Source: Opitutaceae bacterium
GTDB taxonomy: Bacteria; Verrucomicrobiota; Verrucomicrobiia; Opitutales; Opitutaceae
DNA length: 64,000 nt
Assembly (NCBI GenBank): GCA_030693515.1
Contig: JAUYAK010000048.1
Span: 1-64,000 of the forward strand
Direction of reading: 5' to 3'
Made by a program: the position numbers and the translations under genes. Positions 10,423-19,357 of this stretch are shown one piece after another. Position 1 is the stretch's first letter. Each line of letters begins with the position of its first letter. Under the pieces are notes generated by a model. That model saw nothing but the letters and a program-made list of their open reading frames with translations, was not told the origin of the DNA and ran no database searches.

Positions 10423-12525
10423 GTGATCAAAAAACTCCTGCTCGGCCTCACCACGTGGCTCGTGCTCAGCCTGTCGCTCGCCGCGCAAGAGGTCCGCATC
10501 CGTCGCGCGGCCGAAGTCGAGATGCCGCGGCCCATCGACAGCAACAGCCCCGCCTTCTGGCGGGACGGCCGGCTGCATTGGTTCAATTCGCAGGGCCACC
10601 CGGACCTGAGCATCGGGCCGGACCAGTTTGGCCCGTGGCAACTGCGCCAGGTCGAATTGGAAGATCCTGCCGATCAGCCGCACTGGCTGGAGTCTGTCTC
10701 CGCCGATCCGAATGGCACGCTGTGGGCGTGGTATCACGCCGAACCGGTCGGTCTCTTCCCGGACTCGACCCTCACCGCGCCCAAGATCGGCGCGGTCGTC
10801 TCCAGCGACGGCGGCCTCACCCTCCGCAACCTCGGCACCGTGCTCGAATCCGGCGATCCCCTCGATCCCACGGCCCGCAACGGCTACTTTGCCGGCGGCC
10901 ATGGCGACTTCTCCGTGATCCTCGATCGCGAGCGGCGGTATTTCTATTTTCTCTTCGACAACTACGGCGGCGCGACCGCGACCCAAGGCGTCTGCATCGC
11001 CCGCATGGCCTACGCGGATCGCCACGACCCCGTGGGCAAAGTCTGGAAATTCCATGACGGCGCGTGGCGCGAAGCCGGCCTCGGCGGGCGCGTGACGCCG
11101 ATTTTCCCCGTGGTCAAACGCTGGCAAGCCAGCGATCCGGACGCGTTGTGGGGGCCCTCGGTTCACTGGAACACCTACCTCAACTGCTACGTGATGCTCA
11201 TGAGCCACGCCGCCGGCGAGCCCGGCTGGTCGCAGCAGGGCATCTACGTCTCGTTCTGCGCCGACCTGAGCAAGCCCGACACATGGACCACGCCCCGCAA
11301 GATTCTCGATAAATCCGAGTTCTCCGGCTGGTATTATTTTTATCCGCAGGTGATGGGCCTCGAACGCGACGGCACCGACACCCTCGCCGGCCAGGTCGCG
11401 CGCCTCTACGTCAGCGGCACCTCGCGCTGGGAGATTGAGTTCATCGCCCCCGCCATCGCGCCGACGGCGCTGGCCGTGACGGCCACGACGCCGACCACCG
11501 TCCCGACCGGCGGGACCGTTGCCCTCACCGTCACCGGCATGGGCCAGCCGCCGTTCACCTACCAGTGGTTCAAGGATGGCGAAGCGATCCCCGGCGCGAC
11601 CCACGCGACCCTCACCCTCGCAGCCGCGACCGTCAGCGACAGCGGCAACTACACGGCGATGGTGGCCAACGCCCTCGGCGCCGCCACGAGCCGCGCCGTG
11701 GCCGTGAAGGTCGAGCCGCCACCCCCGCCGCCCCCGCCGCAGCCCTTCGTGGTCATCTCGAACCTCTCGATCCTCTCGTATCTCACCGACGAGCGCGCCG
11801 CCCTGGCCTTTGGCTTCGCCGTGCGCACCCCGGCCAAACAAGTCGTGCTGCGCGCCCTCGGCCCCGCGCTCCTGCGCCTCGGCGTCACCGACGGCGTCGA
11901 GGATCCGCTGCTGGAGGTATTCGACCGCAGCACCACCCTCTTTGCCTCCAATGATCGCTGGCTGGCGTCCGACCGCGAGGCCTTCGCGGCCCTCGGGGCG
12001 TTTCCGCTCGAGGAAGGCAGTGCGGACGCGGCGCTCGTCCTGCCGCTGCCCGCCGGCCTCGGCACCGCCCGCGCCCGCGCCACCGACAGCGGCACGATGC
12101 TGTTCGAATTCTACGACCCGTCCCCCACCCGCGAGACGGGCATCGCCCATCTCTCCGCCCGCGGCCGCGTGGGCCCCGGCTCCCGCGCGCTGACCGGCGG
12201 CTTCTCCGTCAGCGGCCTGGGCAGCAAACGCGTGCTCATCCGCGCCCTCGGCCCGCAGCTTGCCCAATTCGGCGTCACGCAGGCGCTGGCCAACCCCAAC
12301 CTCGAAGTCTTCGATCAAGCCGGCCAGTTGATCGCGGAAAACGACAATTGGGATCCGGCGCTCGCGCCGCTCTTTCCCCTCGCGGGCGCGACCGACCTGC
12401 CCGAAGGCAGCCGCGATGCGGCCGTCGTCATTACCGTGACGGCCGGACGCAGCTACACCCTGGCCGTGCGCCGCGCCGGCGGCCCGTCCGGCGAGGTGCT
12501 GCTCGAGATCGACGTGCTGGAGTAG
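10423..12525 (+). CDS. exported five-bladed-propeller-like protein with Ig-like domain and tandem C-terminal module
   Basis: About 700 residues from the GTG at 10423, chosen because it is followed at once by a signal peptide (IKKLLLGLTTWLVLSLSLAAQ). Residues about 20-340 look like a GH43/sialidase-type propeller (SPAFWRDGRLHWFNSQG, GDFSVILDRERRYFYFLF, ALWGPSVHWNTYLNCYVMLM), but no catalytic set could be assigned. An Ig-like domain follows (PPFTYQWFKDGEAIPGATHA), then a proline linker. The C-terminus has two copies of a module with RALGP.L..(L/F)GVT and NDNWDP. The same module ends three other exported proteins in this window. It may degrade or bind glycans at the surface. Confidence 0.72.
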   Translation: MIKKLLLGLTTWLVLSLSLAAQEVRIRRAAEVEMPRPIDSNSPAFWRDGRLHWFNSQGHPDLSIGPDQFGPWQLRQVELEDPADQPHWLESVSADPNGTLWAWYHAEPVGLFPDSTLTAPKIGAVVSSDGGLTLRNLGTVLESGDPLDPTARNGYFAGGHGDFSVILDRERRYFYFLFDNYGGATATQGVCIARMAYADRHDPVGKVWKFHDGAWREAGLGGRVTPIFPVVKRWQASDPDALWGPSVHWNTYLNCYVMLMSHAAGEPGWSQQGIYVSFCADLSKPDTWTTPRKILDKSEFSGWYYFYPQVMGLERDGTDTLAGQVARLYVSGTSRWEIEFIAPAIAPTALAVTATTPTTVPTGGTVALTVTGMGQPPFTYQWFKDGEAIPGATHATLTLAAATVSDSGNYTAMVANALGAATSRAVAVKVEPPPPPPPPQPFVVISNLSILSYLTDERAALAFGFAVRTPAKQVVLRALGPALLRLGVTDGVEDPLLEVFDRSTTLFASNDRWLASDREAFAALGAFPLEEGSADAALVLPLPAGLGTARARATDSGTMLFEFYDPSPTRETGIAHLSARGRVGPGSRALTGGFSVSGLGSKRVLIRALGPQLAQFGVTQALANPNLEVFDQAGQLIAENDNWDPALAPLFPLAGATDLPEGSRDAAVVITVTAGRSYTLAVRRAGGPSGEVLLEIDVLE

Positions 12526-12539
12526 GCGGCCCCGCGAGT

Positions 12540-14381
12540 CTACGGCAGCTCGTAGATTTCCACCAGTGCTTCGCCCGTGACACCGCCCACGCCCGTGACC
12601 TGCGCGGTAAACGCCCCCGCCGGCACGGTGACCACGAGCGCCGCATCGCGGCTCGCGGCATCCGGCAGATCAAACGCCCCAACCGAGGCAAACGCCGCGC
12701 GCACTGGCGCCGCGCCGCCCTCGGCCCAGTTGTCATTGGCCGCGAAGCTCACGCTCCGCCCGCCCTCCGCCATGAACAGCTCCACCCGCGGATCGGCGAG
12801 CATCCCAGTCACGCCGAACGCGGCCAGCCGCGGGCCCACCCCGCGGATGAGGAGACGCTTCGGCATGTTGCCGCTCACGACGAAGCCCGCGATCAGCGCC
12901 GCCTCGCCGGTGCCGGCGAAGTTGCGCGCCGAGAGATTCGCCAGCCGCGCGGCCCCGCCCGGCTCGGTGTCGTAAAGCTCGATGAGCGCCACCCCGGGCC
13001 GGCCCGCCGTATCCGTCACATGAATCGATCGCGGGCCGTCGATCGTCGCCAGCAGCGCGGCGTCGCGCCCCGCCGCATCCGTGAAATCAAACGCCCCCAC
13101 CCCCGCAAACGCCACCCGCAGGGCGGCGACCCCGCCGGAGGACCAGTCGTCATTGCTCGCCACGATGGTGTCGCGGCCCGCCACATCCGCGTGCAGCTCG
13201 AGCCGCGGATCCACCATCGCGCCCGCGACCCCGAACGCCACCAGCGCCGGCCCCGCGGCGCGCACGAGCACGGGCTTGGGCCCGCCCACCGCCACCGCGC
13301 CCACGATTAAAGGCGGCCCGCCGGCCCGCGTGGCCGCGCGCACGGAGAAATTCGCCAGCCGCCCCGGGCGCGGCGCCTCGACCACGACCCGCGCGAGGCG
13401 GCTGGTGAGCGGGCCGTTGTTGTCGCTCACGATCACGGTGTAATCGCCGGCGCTGGCCGCTGAGGCGGCGGGCAGCGGCAGCGCGGCCGCCGTCGCGCCC
13501 ACGATCGCGACGCCGTTGCGCCGCCATTGGTAGCGCAGTGGCCCGGCGCCGGTCGCCTGCACGGCGAGTGTGGCGTTCGCGCCCGGCGCGACCGTCGTGC
13601 TCGCGGGCTGCTCGGCGAAGGTCACGGTCTCGGAAACCTCCAGCGCGAAGCCCTCGGGCGGCGTGCTCATCAGGGTGGTCATGCGGTCGGCCAGCGCGCT
13701 GGTGAAAAACTGCCCGTCCGCGATCGTGCCCTCGCCGCGGCCGTAGTGATAGGGAATCGCCACGCGCGCCTGCACGTCGAGCGCGGCGTCGACCGCATCC
13801 TGCACGCGAATCATCGTGAAGGTCTGGCCGAGCGGCAGCAGCGCGACGTCGGCGGTGAAGGTGCGCATCTCGGGAAAGCGTTCCGTATCGCCGGACGCAT
13901 ACACGCGGACGCCGCCGACGTTGATCACGTAGCCCACGAAATTCATGGCACGGAGATGGTTCGTCCGGACGACATTATACATCGGCACGGTCTCGACCTC
14001 GACGCCACCGATGGTGAACCGCTGGCCGGGCGTGACGGCGTTGATGGTAACGCCGGCGAGCGCCGCGTTCGAGGACAGCGCGGGCACGCCGGGCGGCGAC
14101 GAATAGATCACGGTGCCGGGCTTGCGAATGCGGTTGATGGAGGCGATCTCCTGATGGTCGCCGTGGTTGTGGGTGATGAGGATGAAGTCCGCATCGGCCG
14201 GCGTCGTCGCCGGCAGCACCGCGGGATCAACATAGATGATCGGGCCGCCGGTGACTTCGATTTTGGCGGTGGCGTTGGTGGCCGGACCATTGACGTGGAG
14301 CCGCCCGACGACGCGGGCGGAAGCGGACGATACGGCGAAAAGCACGGCGGCAGCCGCGGCCAGGGCGAGCGGGGTCTTCAT
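12540..14381 (-). CDS. exported metallo-beta-lactamase-fold hydrolase with Ig-like domain and tandem C-terminal module
   Basis: About 613 residues from the ATG at 14381, which gives a clear signal peptide (KTPLALAAAAAVLFAVSSASA). Residues 24-240 are an UlaG-like MBL fold: the metal motif HNHGDH is at 71-76, with later GVRVYASGDTERFPEM and VAIPYHYG supplying further ligands. An Ig-like domain follows (PLRYQWRRNGVAIVGATAAA), then two copies of the module seen in neighbours, ending in GEALVEIYELP. The fold usually cleaves ester, lactone or phosphodiester bonds, and the substrate is not predictable. Export and the surface-type tail are unusual for an UlaG-like enzyme. It follows the denitrification operon on the same strand but probably works separately. 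Confidence 0.8.
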   Translation of the reverse strand: MKTPLALAAAAAVLFAVSSASARVVGRLHVNGPATNATAKIEVTGGPIIYVDPAVLPATTPADADFILITHNHGDHQEIASINRIRKPGTVIYSSPPGVPALSSNAALAGVTINAVTPGQRFTIGGVEVETVPMYNVVRTNHLRAMNFVGYVINVGGVRVYASGDTERFPEMRTFTADVALLPLGQTFTMIRVQDAVDAALDVQARVAIPYHYGRGEGTIADGQFFTSALADRMTTLMSTPPEGFALEVSETVTFAEQPASTTVAPGANATLAVQATGAGPLRYQWRRNGVAIVGATAAALPLPAASAASAGDYTVIVSDNNGPLTSRLARVVVEAPRPGRLANFSVRAATRAGGPPLIVGAVAVGGPKPVLVRAAGPALVAFGVAGAMVDPRLELHADVAGRDTIVASNDDWSSGGVAALRVAFAGVGAFDFTDAAGRDAALLATIDGPRSIHVTDTAGRPGVALIELYDTEPGGAARLANLSARNFAGTGEAALIAGFVVSGNMPKRLLIRGVGPRLAAFGVTGMLADPRVELFMAEGGRSVSFAANDNWAEGGAAPVRAAFASVGAFDLPDAASRDAALVVTVPAGAFTAQVTGVGGVTGEALVEIYELP

Positions 14382-14465
14382 CACGAGGAAAACAGAGCGG
14401 GGTTGGGGTGGCGGGGAGCAGACATCATGCACGCGCCGCCCACGCGCGCAACTCCGCCGCGGCTG

Positions 14466-15203
14466 TCACGCCTCGCCCAGCAGCCGCCGGAAACGCGCTC
14501 GGATCGCCGCGGCGTCGCGCACGCGCACGGTCAGGCCGCGCACCTCGATCAAGTCCGCGTCGCGCAGCCGCGCAAAGGTCCGCGAAAGCGTCTCGCTGCT
14601 CGTCGCGAGTTCGGCGGCGAGCACGCGCTTGGTCGAACCGAGCTTCACCTCGGCCGCGCCCGCGGGCGGACACCGCTGCACGATCCAGTTGAGCACGCGC
14701 GTCTCCGCGTCCTTGAGCGTCAGATCATCCAGCATAGCCACGAGCACCCTTAGATGCGCGCCCATTGAGCCGAGCATCCGGAGCGCGAGGTCCGGGCGGC
14801 CGGAGAGGAGGTCGAGCATCGGACCTTTGGGAAAGAGCAGCACACTGCCCGCCTCGACCGCGCGCGCATCGGCAGGATAGCCGGTCGGCGAGGCCAGCGC
14901 CGCCTCCGCAAACGTCTCGCCCGCGCGGAAAACATGGATCACCTGCTCGCGCCCTGCCGCGCTCACGCGATGGACATTAATCGCGCCGGCGCGCACCAGG
15001 AAAAACCCCTGCGACGGCTCGCCCTCGCGAAACAAGTAGGCGCCTTTGGCCAATGCCAGCGGCTGGCAGAGCGCGGCGATGCAGCTCACGTCTGCCGGTG
15101 GCAGGCCGGAGAAAAGCTGGGCGCAGCGCACGGATCCCTCCAGCCCCGCGCGGCGAAGTTCGGGCGCAAGCGATTTTTTCGGTCCAGGCACGCGCGGACT
15201 CAA
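14466..15203 (-). CDS. Crp/Fnr-family regulator of the denitrification operon (DNR/NnrR-like)
   Basis: About 245 residues if it starts at TTG 15203; an in-frame GTG 12 bases later is an alternative. It has an N-terminal cNMP-binding-type barrel (SQGFFLVRAGAINVHRV, GETFAEAALA), a long dimer helix and a C-terminal helix-turn-helix. Its recognition helix is SSETLSRTFARLRD. E204, S207 and R208 match the E..SR set of FNR that reads TTGAT half-sites. The FNR iron-sulfur cysteine spacing is absent, so NO or redox sensing of the DNR/NnrR kind is more likely. It is the last gene of the nirK operon, and a matching box lies in front of nirK. Confidence 0.85.
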   Translation of the reverse strand: MSPRVPGPKKSLAPELRRAGLEGSVRCAQLFSGLPPADVSCIAALCQPLALAKGAYLFREGEPSQGFFLVRAGAINVHRVSAAGREQVIHVFRAGETFAEAALASPTGYPADARAVEAGSVLLFPKGPMLDLLSGRPDLALRMLGSMGAHLRVLVAMLDDLTLKDAETRVLNWIVQRCPPAGAAEVKLGSTKRVLAAELATSSETLSRTFARLRDADLIEVRGLTVRVRDAAAIRARFRRLLGEA

Positions 15204-15218
15204 CGGTGCCGCGGCCGC

Positions 15219-15482
15219 CTAGTCGCGCCAAAAATGCGCCGCCCAGCCATCGCTGCGCCGCTCGATCGAGGCCCAGTAGCCCTCGCTGCGCAGCAACTCG
15301 ATGAGCGGCGCAGGCAGGAAGGGCGCGAGCACGGTGAGACCCTGCCCGGCGGGCAGGGCCGCCAGCCGGGCGCGAATCTCGCCGAGCGGATCGACGCCAT
15401 GGGCGATCAGCGGGCGCACGTTGAGGACGCGGAAGGCCGTGGCAGGCATGATGGCAGGAGTGGAGGAGTGGGTGGGTTTCAT
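15219..15482 (-). CDS. DUF2249 domain protein
   Basis: 87 residues. VLNVRPLIAHGVDPLGEIRA, then LTVLAPFLPAPLIELLRSEGYW is the DUF2249 signature (TusA-like fold). These small proteins are repeatedly found in denitrification gene clusters, and the biochemical role is unknown. It starts 1 bp after the SCO stop and lies 15 bp before the regulator, so it is part of the same transcript. A hydrophilic soluble protein is predicted, acting in the cytoplasm. Confidence 0.85.
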   Translation of the reverse strand: MKPTHSSTPAIMPATAFRVLNVRPLIAHGVDPLGEIRARLAALPAGQGLTVLAPFLPAPLIELLRSEGYWASIERRSDGWAAHFWRD

Positions 15483-15483
15483 G

Positions 15484-16092
15484 CTATTTTCTGGTCGCCG
15501 CCGCCATCACCGCCTGCGTCGCCTCGTCGAGGCCGCCGCTCAGGCCCTCACGCCGATGCACGACTTCGCCCTCGGCGTTGAGGATGGCAATCAGGTTGGA
15601 GTGCGCGAAATTGCCGCTCGGCTCCCGGCGAAACTTTACGCCCAGTAGCGCGGCGAGTTCGCTCACCGCATCCTGGTCGCCGTGCAGCAGCGTCCACGCG
15701 CCATCCAGCGCGCGCTGGCGGCGGTAGTCCGCGAGCGCGCCCGGCGTGTCGCGCTCCACGTCGAAACTCACGAGCACAAACGCCGCCTTGTCCCGCAGCT
15801 CCGCCGGCAGGCGGCCGCGGATCGCCTGCATGTCGGTCACGAGCCGCGGGCACGCGTAGCCGCACGAGGCGAAGAACATCGCGAGCACCACGGGCCGGCC
15901 GCGCAAGGTCGCCAGTGGCAGGCACTGGCCGGTGTCGGCGCAGAACTTCGCGTCGAGCTGGTAAATCGAGCGCGCGGAGATCGGACCGGCGGGTGGCGGG
16001 GCCTCCTTGCAGCAATCTTCCTTGGGCGTTCCGACGGGCGCGGCCGCGATGGCAGTGGCAAGCAAAGCGAGGAGACAGGTGATTGTTTTCAT
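15484..16092 (-). CDS. SCO1/SenC-family copper chaperone
   Basis: 202 residues with a signal peptide (KTITCLLALLATAIAAAP). The thioredoxin-like fold carries the copper-binding pair in FFASCGYACPRL (C77 and C81) and the conserved His in SGNFAHSNLIAIL. SCO proteins deliver copper to or keep reduced the copper sites of exported enzymes; here the obvious client is the copper nitrite reductase. A second cysteine pair near the N-terminus (EDCCKE) is an extra that could bind copper. It overlaps nirV by 4 bp (ATGA). Confidence 0.9.
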   Translation of the reverse strand: MKTITCLLALLATAIAAAPVGTPKEDCCKEAPPPAGPISARSIYQLDAKFCADTGQCLPLATLRGRPVVLAMFFASCGYACPRLVTDMQAIRGRLPAELRDKAAFVLVSFDVERDTPGALADYRRQRALDGAWTLLHGDQDAVSELAALLGVKFRREPSGNFAHSNLIAILNAEGEVVHRREGLSGGLDEATQAVMAAATRK

Positions 16093-16889
16093 GGTGAAGT
16101 GTGTGCGGGCAAATCTCGCGCACAGCGGAAGCCGAGCGCCGTGGTGGTGTAGCGCGCCGTGAGCGAGGAACGCAGCGCGAGGCGCATGAACGCCGCGTAA
16201 TCACCCGGATCGCGCGCGCTCACGGCGCCCGCGCCGCAGAACAAATCGCGGTTCAGCCCGCTGTCGGCCCGCGATTCGCCGGTGACCATCGCGGTCGAAA
16301 AATCCTCGACCCATTCCCACACGAGGCCGTGCAGGCCGCGCACGCCATTGAAGTCCGGGCGAGCCGAGGCGGCCTCGGGCAGAATCGACGGCACCGGCCG
16401 CGCCAGCCACACCTGCGCCGCCCGCGCCAGCTCGGGATCGTTTTTGCCGTCGGCGCGCGTGAAGCCGGCGGCCGCCGCGAGTTCCCATTCGGCCGTGGTC
16501 GGCAGGCGCTTGCCCGCCCAGCGCGCGTAGGCCCGCGCGGCAAACCACGACACGCGCACCACCGGCGCGGCGCCCGGCGCCAGCGGCCCGAGCTCGAGAT
16601 CACCGGCCCAGTGATGCAGATACGCCTCTTCGGCGAAGAGCGGGCTGATCTGCGAACGCCGCCACCGTGGCTGCGTGGTGACAAACGCGAGGAACTCCGC
16701 ATTCGTCACCGGCCGTTCGTCGAGCAGGAAGGCTGCGACCGCCACGCGTTCCGGCTCGCCCGCGGCCCGCAGCGGCGGCGCGTAGTCGCCGGCCGGGATG
16801 GGGAGCATCTTCACGACGCGTGCCGCCTCTTCCCCGACGAGCCCGACGGGGACGGCGAGGAGTAGGGCGAAGAGGCCGCGGCGGTTCAT
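16089..16889 (-). CDS. nirV: NirV-like SUMF1/FGE-fold protein
   Basis: 266 residues with a signal peptide. The fold is the formylglycine-generating-enzyme (SUMF1) type: VKMLPIPAGDY, FLLDERPVTNAEFLAFV, PVVRVSWFAARAYARWAGKR, LPTTAEWELAAAAG, LHGLVWEWVEDFS and a final GFRCARD. NirV of this fold is encoded next to nirK in several denitrifiers, with an unknown role. The paired active-site cysteines of true FGE are not visible: only one Cys (DLFCGAGAVS) is in the expected region. It is therefore unlikely to mature the sulfatases found elsewhere in the window. It starts 17 bp after nirK. Confidence 0.85.
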   Translation of the reverse strand: MNRRGLFALLLAVPVGLVGEEAARVVKMLPIPAGDYAPPLRAAGEPERVAVAAFLLDERPVTNAEFLAFVTTQPRWRRSQISPLFAEEAYLHHWAGDLELGPLAPGAAPVVRVSWFAARAYARWAGKRLPTTAEWELAAAAGFTRADGKNDPELARAAQVWLARPVPSILPEAASARPDFNGVRGLHGLVWEWVEDFSTAMVTGESRADSGLNRDLFCGAGAVSARDPGDYAAFMRLALRSSLTARYTTTALGFRCARDLPAHTSP

Positions 16890-16905
16890 GACATTTCCAG
16901 GGGCT

Positions 16906-18420
16906 TCAGCGCGTTTCGTTGCGGACGCTCTTCACCTGCGCGGGCGTGAAGGCGTCGCCCGAGTTGCCCCAGGCGTTGAACACGTAGGTCAGCACGTCGG
17001 CCGCCTGCGCGTCCGTGATCGCGGCCTCCAGCGGCGGCATGACGCTGTCGTAGGTCTGGCCGTTCACCGTCACTTTGCCGGTCATGCCCTTGAGGATCGT
17101 GCGGATGGCCCGCTCGCGGTCGGCGAGCATATAGTCGGATTTGGCCAGCGGCGGAAAGACACCGGGCAGCCCGTTGCCGTCGGCCTGGTGGCAGGCGAAG
17201 CAGAGGCCCATGTAAACCTGCTTCCCCTTCTCGATCTGCACCTCCTTGGTCAGGCCGGCGATCGCGGGATTGGCCTTCATCTCGGCGGCGATGCGCGTCT
17301 GCAACTCAGCCTCGCGGCGCGCGGCTTCCGAGCCGGCCGCCGCCTGCGCGCCGAGGTAAACCGCATCGATTTCCTTGCCCGAGTAGATCACGCGGTTCTC
17401 CGGGCCCTCGACCTTGAGCATGCCGAGCGCGCCCTTGTTGAACGCCCGCGACAGCGAGTGATCCACGAGGATGAAGGTGCCCGGCACCTCGACCTTGAAG
17501 TCCACGATCGTCGCGCCGCCGGCCGGGACCATCGTGGTCTGCACGTTTTCCTGCACAAACTTCGTGCCGCCCTCGGGCCAGACCTTGTCGAAGATCTCGC
17601 CGATGACGTGGAACGAAGAGGTGAGGTTGGGCCCGCCGACGCCGAAGTAGATGCGCACCGTTTCGCCCACCTTGGCGGTCACGGCCTTGTCGCCCACGAG
17701 CGACCCGACCGCACCGTTGAACAAGACGTAGGGCGGCCGCTCGTCGATCGACTTGGCGAGGTCGAAGGCCTGGAGGCCCTCCTCGCCGTAGCGGCCGGTG
17801 GTATAAAACTCGCCCTGCATCACGTAGAACTCGCGATCGACCGGGGGCATCCCCGCTTTGGGCTCGACGAGGATGAGGCCATACATGCCGTTGGCGATGT
17901 GCATGGGCACGGGCGCGGTCGCGCAGTGATAGACGTAGAGCCCGGGATTCAGCGCCTGAAAGGTGAACTTCGAGGCGTGGCCCGGGGCGGTAAACGTCGC
18001 GGAGGCGCCACCGCCCGAACCGGTCACGGCGTGCAGGTCGATGTTGTGCGGCACCTTTGAGCTCGGGTGGTTCTCGAGGTGAAACTCGACGACATCGCCC
18101 TCGCGGATGCGGATGAACGAGCCCGGCACGCTGCCGCCATAGGTCCAGAAGGTGTAGTCCACCCCATCGGCCAGGCGGGCGACAAACTCACGCACCTCAA
18201 GATGGACGATGACGCGCGCCGCGTGCTTGCGCGCAATCGGCGGCGGCACCCGGGGCGGGGACGTGAGCACGGCCTGCTCGACCGGGAGCGCGAGCACCTC
18301 GGGCGGCAGGATCACCGGACCTTGGGCGGCAGACGGACCCTCCGCCGCGGGCGCGCGGCCGGCGAGCAGCGCGAGCGCCAGCAAGGGAATCGAGGGAAAG
18401 AGCAGCGGATGGGTTTTCAT
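16906..18420 (-). CDS. nirK: copper nitrite reductase fused to a C-terminal cytochrome c
   Basis: 504 residues with a signal peptide ([13 protein letters not shown]). Two cupredoxin domains make up residues 60-345. Type 1 copper ligands are H125, C166, H174 and M179; type 2 ligands are H130, H165 and H321; the catalytic Asp and His are D128 (HNIDLH) and H271 (FHVIGEIFD). A linker leads to a cytochrome c domain with CFACH at 407-411 and a later Met in YDSVMPPLE. It reduces nitrite to nitric oxide in the periplasm. The fused haem domain acts as a built-in electron donor, as in the Ralstonia pickettii type. It heads a five-gene operon and has an FNR/DNR box upstream. Confidence 0.96.
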   Translation of the reverse strand: MKTHPLLFPSIPLLALALLAGRAPAAEGPSAAQGPVILPPEVLALPVEQAVLTSPPRVPPPIARKHAARVIVHLEVREFVARLADGVDYTFWTYGGSVPGSFIRIREGDVVEFHLENHPSSKVPHNIDLHAVTGSGGGASATFTAPGHASKFTFQALNPGLYVYHCATAPVPMHIANGMYGLILVEPKAGMPPVDREFYVMQGEFYTTGRYGEEGLQAFDLAKSIDERPPYVLFNGAVGSLVGDKAVTAKVGETVRIYFGVGGPNLTSSFHVIGEIFDKVWPEGGTKFVQENVQTTMVPAGGATIVDFKVEVPGTFILVDHSLSRAFNKGALGMLKVEGPENRVIYSGKEIDAVYLGAQAAAGSEAARREAELQTRIAAEMKANPAIAGLTKEVQIEKGKQVYMGLCFACHQADGNGLPGVFPPLAKSDYMLADRERAIRTILKGMTGKVTVNGQTYDSVMPPLEAAITDAQAADVLTYVFNAWGNSGDAFTPAQVKSVRNETR

Positions 18421-18437
18421 AAGAGCGGGCGTGAGCC

Positions 18438-18486
18438 TCGCCCCACTCTACCCGCCCGCACCGCCGCGCGCCTTGATCCAAGTCAA
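18438..18486 (-). promoter_or_regulatory. predicted FNR/DNR-dependent nirK promoter
   Basis: TTGATCCAAGTCAA at 18473-18486 is an FNR/DNR-type box (TTGAC-N4-ATCAA on the transcribed strand), one base from the symmetric consensus. If it is centred at -41.5, the start site falls at 18438, an A on the minus strand. The -12 to -7 positions (18450-18445) then read TAGAGT, which matches 4 of 6 bases of the -10 consensus. This is the class II activator layout. The resulting leader before the nirK ATG is about 18 nt. The operon's own Crp/Fnr regulator has the recognition residues for this box. Confidence 0.75.
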
Positions 18487-18500
18487 GGTGTGGCTTCTTG

Positions 18501-18573
18501 GTAGCGCGGGCGTCCCTGCCCGCCGGTTCAGAATGTCCGCCCAACCACGGCGGGCCGGGACGCCCGTTGCTAC
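18501..18573. repeat. REP-like inverted repeat between coaX and nirK
   Basis: Two arms of about 24 bp, 18501-18524 and 18549-18573, are near-perfect inverted copies built on GTAGC..GGGCGTCCC.GCCCGCC. The right arm includes the coaX stop codon (18570-18572). The element separates the CoA genes from the nirK promoter and could end transcription. A second copy of the same family lies at 30465-30538. Confidence 0.75.
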
Positions 18574-19346
18574 GGCTCGCGATTGATTTCTTCCGCGTGC
18601 TTCAGGCCGAGGAGCACCAGCTCGGGCACGATATCGTCGAACAGATTCTCCGGCTCAAGCAGCCGCGCGAAACCGCCGGTGCCCGTGACAAACGGCCGCT
18701 GGCCCTCGAAAGCCTCGCGCGCCAGCTCTTCGAGCAGCCGCCCGATCGCGCCGGCGTGCCCGTGGTAGATGCCCGATTGGATGCTCTCAATCGTGGAGCG
18801 GCCGAGCGCCGCGGCCGGGCGCACGATCTCGACGGTCGGCAGCTTGGCCGTGCGGCCCGCGAGCATCTCGACCGAGATCCCCACGCCCGGCATGATTGCG
18901 CCGCCGAGATAGTCGCCCGCGGCGGTCACCACGTCGAAGGTCGTCGCCGTGCCGCAGTCCACCACGATGAGGTTTGTCGCCGGCCGCCGCTGCGCCGCAG
19001 CCATCGCGCCCGCGATGCGATCAGCGCCGACCTCCTGCGGGTTGCGGTATTTCACGCGGAGGCCGGTCTTCACGCCGGCCTGCAGCACGAAGGGCTCGCA
19101 GCCGAAATAGTTCGTGCAGGCGCCGCGCACTGGAAACAGCGCCGGCGGCACCACCGAGCAAATCGCGACGCGCCGGATCGCGCGCGGATCGACGCCGTTC
19201 TCGCGCAGCACGGTCGCGAAGAACACGCCGAACTCGTCGGCCGAGCCGAGCGGATGCGTGGTCTTGCGGAACTGGCAGCGCAACGCGTCGCCTTCAAACA
19301 CTCCGCCATGGATCTGGGAATTGCCGATGTCGAGCGTGAGGAGCAT
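18570..19346 (-). CDS. coaX: type III pantothenate kinase
   Basis: 258 residues, standard for CoaX. It has the N-terminal phosphate motif LTLDIGNSQIHGGVF, GADRIAGAMAA, VVDCGTATTFDVV and GGAIMPGVGISVEML, plus the C-terminal VTGTGGFARLLEP. These are signatures of the ASKHA-fold type III enzyme, not of CoaA. It phosphorylates pantothenate in the first step of coenzyme A synthesis. It lies 11 bp downstream of panC on the same strand, so panB-panC-coaX make and then activate pantothenate in one operon. Confidence 0.95.
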   Translation of the reverse strand: MLLTLDIGNSQIHGGVFEGDALRCQFRKTTHPLGSADEFGVFFATVLRENGVDPRAIRRVAICSVVPPALFPVRGACTNYFGCEPFVLQAGVKTGLRVKYRNPQEVGADRIAGAMAAAQRRPATNLIVVDCGTATTFDVVTAAGDYLGGAIMPGVGISVEMLAGRTAKLPTVEIVRPAAALGRSTIESIQSGIYHGHAGAIGRLLEELAREAFEGQRPFVTGTGGFARLLEPENLFDDIVPELVLLGLKHAEEINREP

Positions 19347-19357
19347 GCGGGGGAACT

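Noticed and set aside
16089-16889. NirV-like protein as the formylglycine-generating enzyme for the four sulfatases
   Set aside because: It sits in the nirK operon far from the sulfatases and shows only one Cys where FGE has an active-site pair. An FGE for the sulfatases is therefore presumed to be elsewhere.
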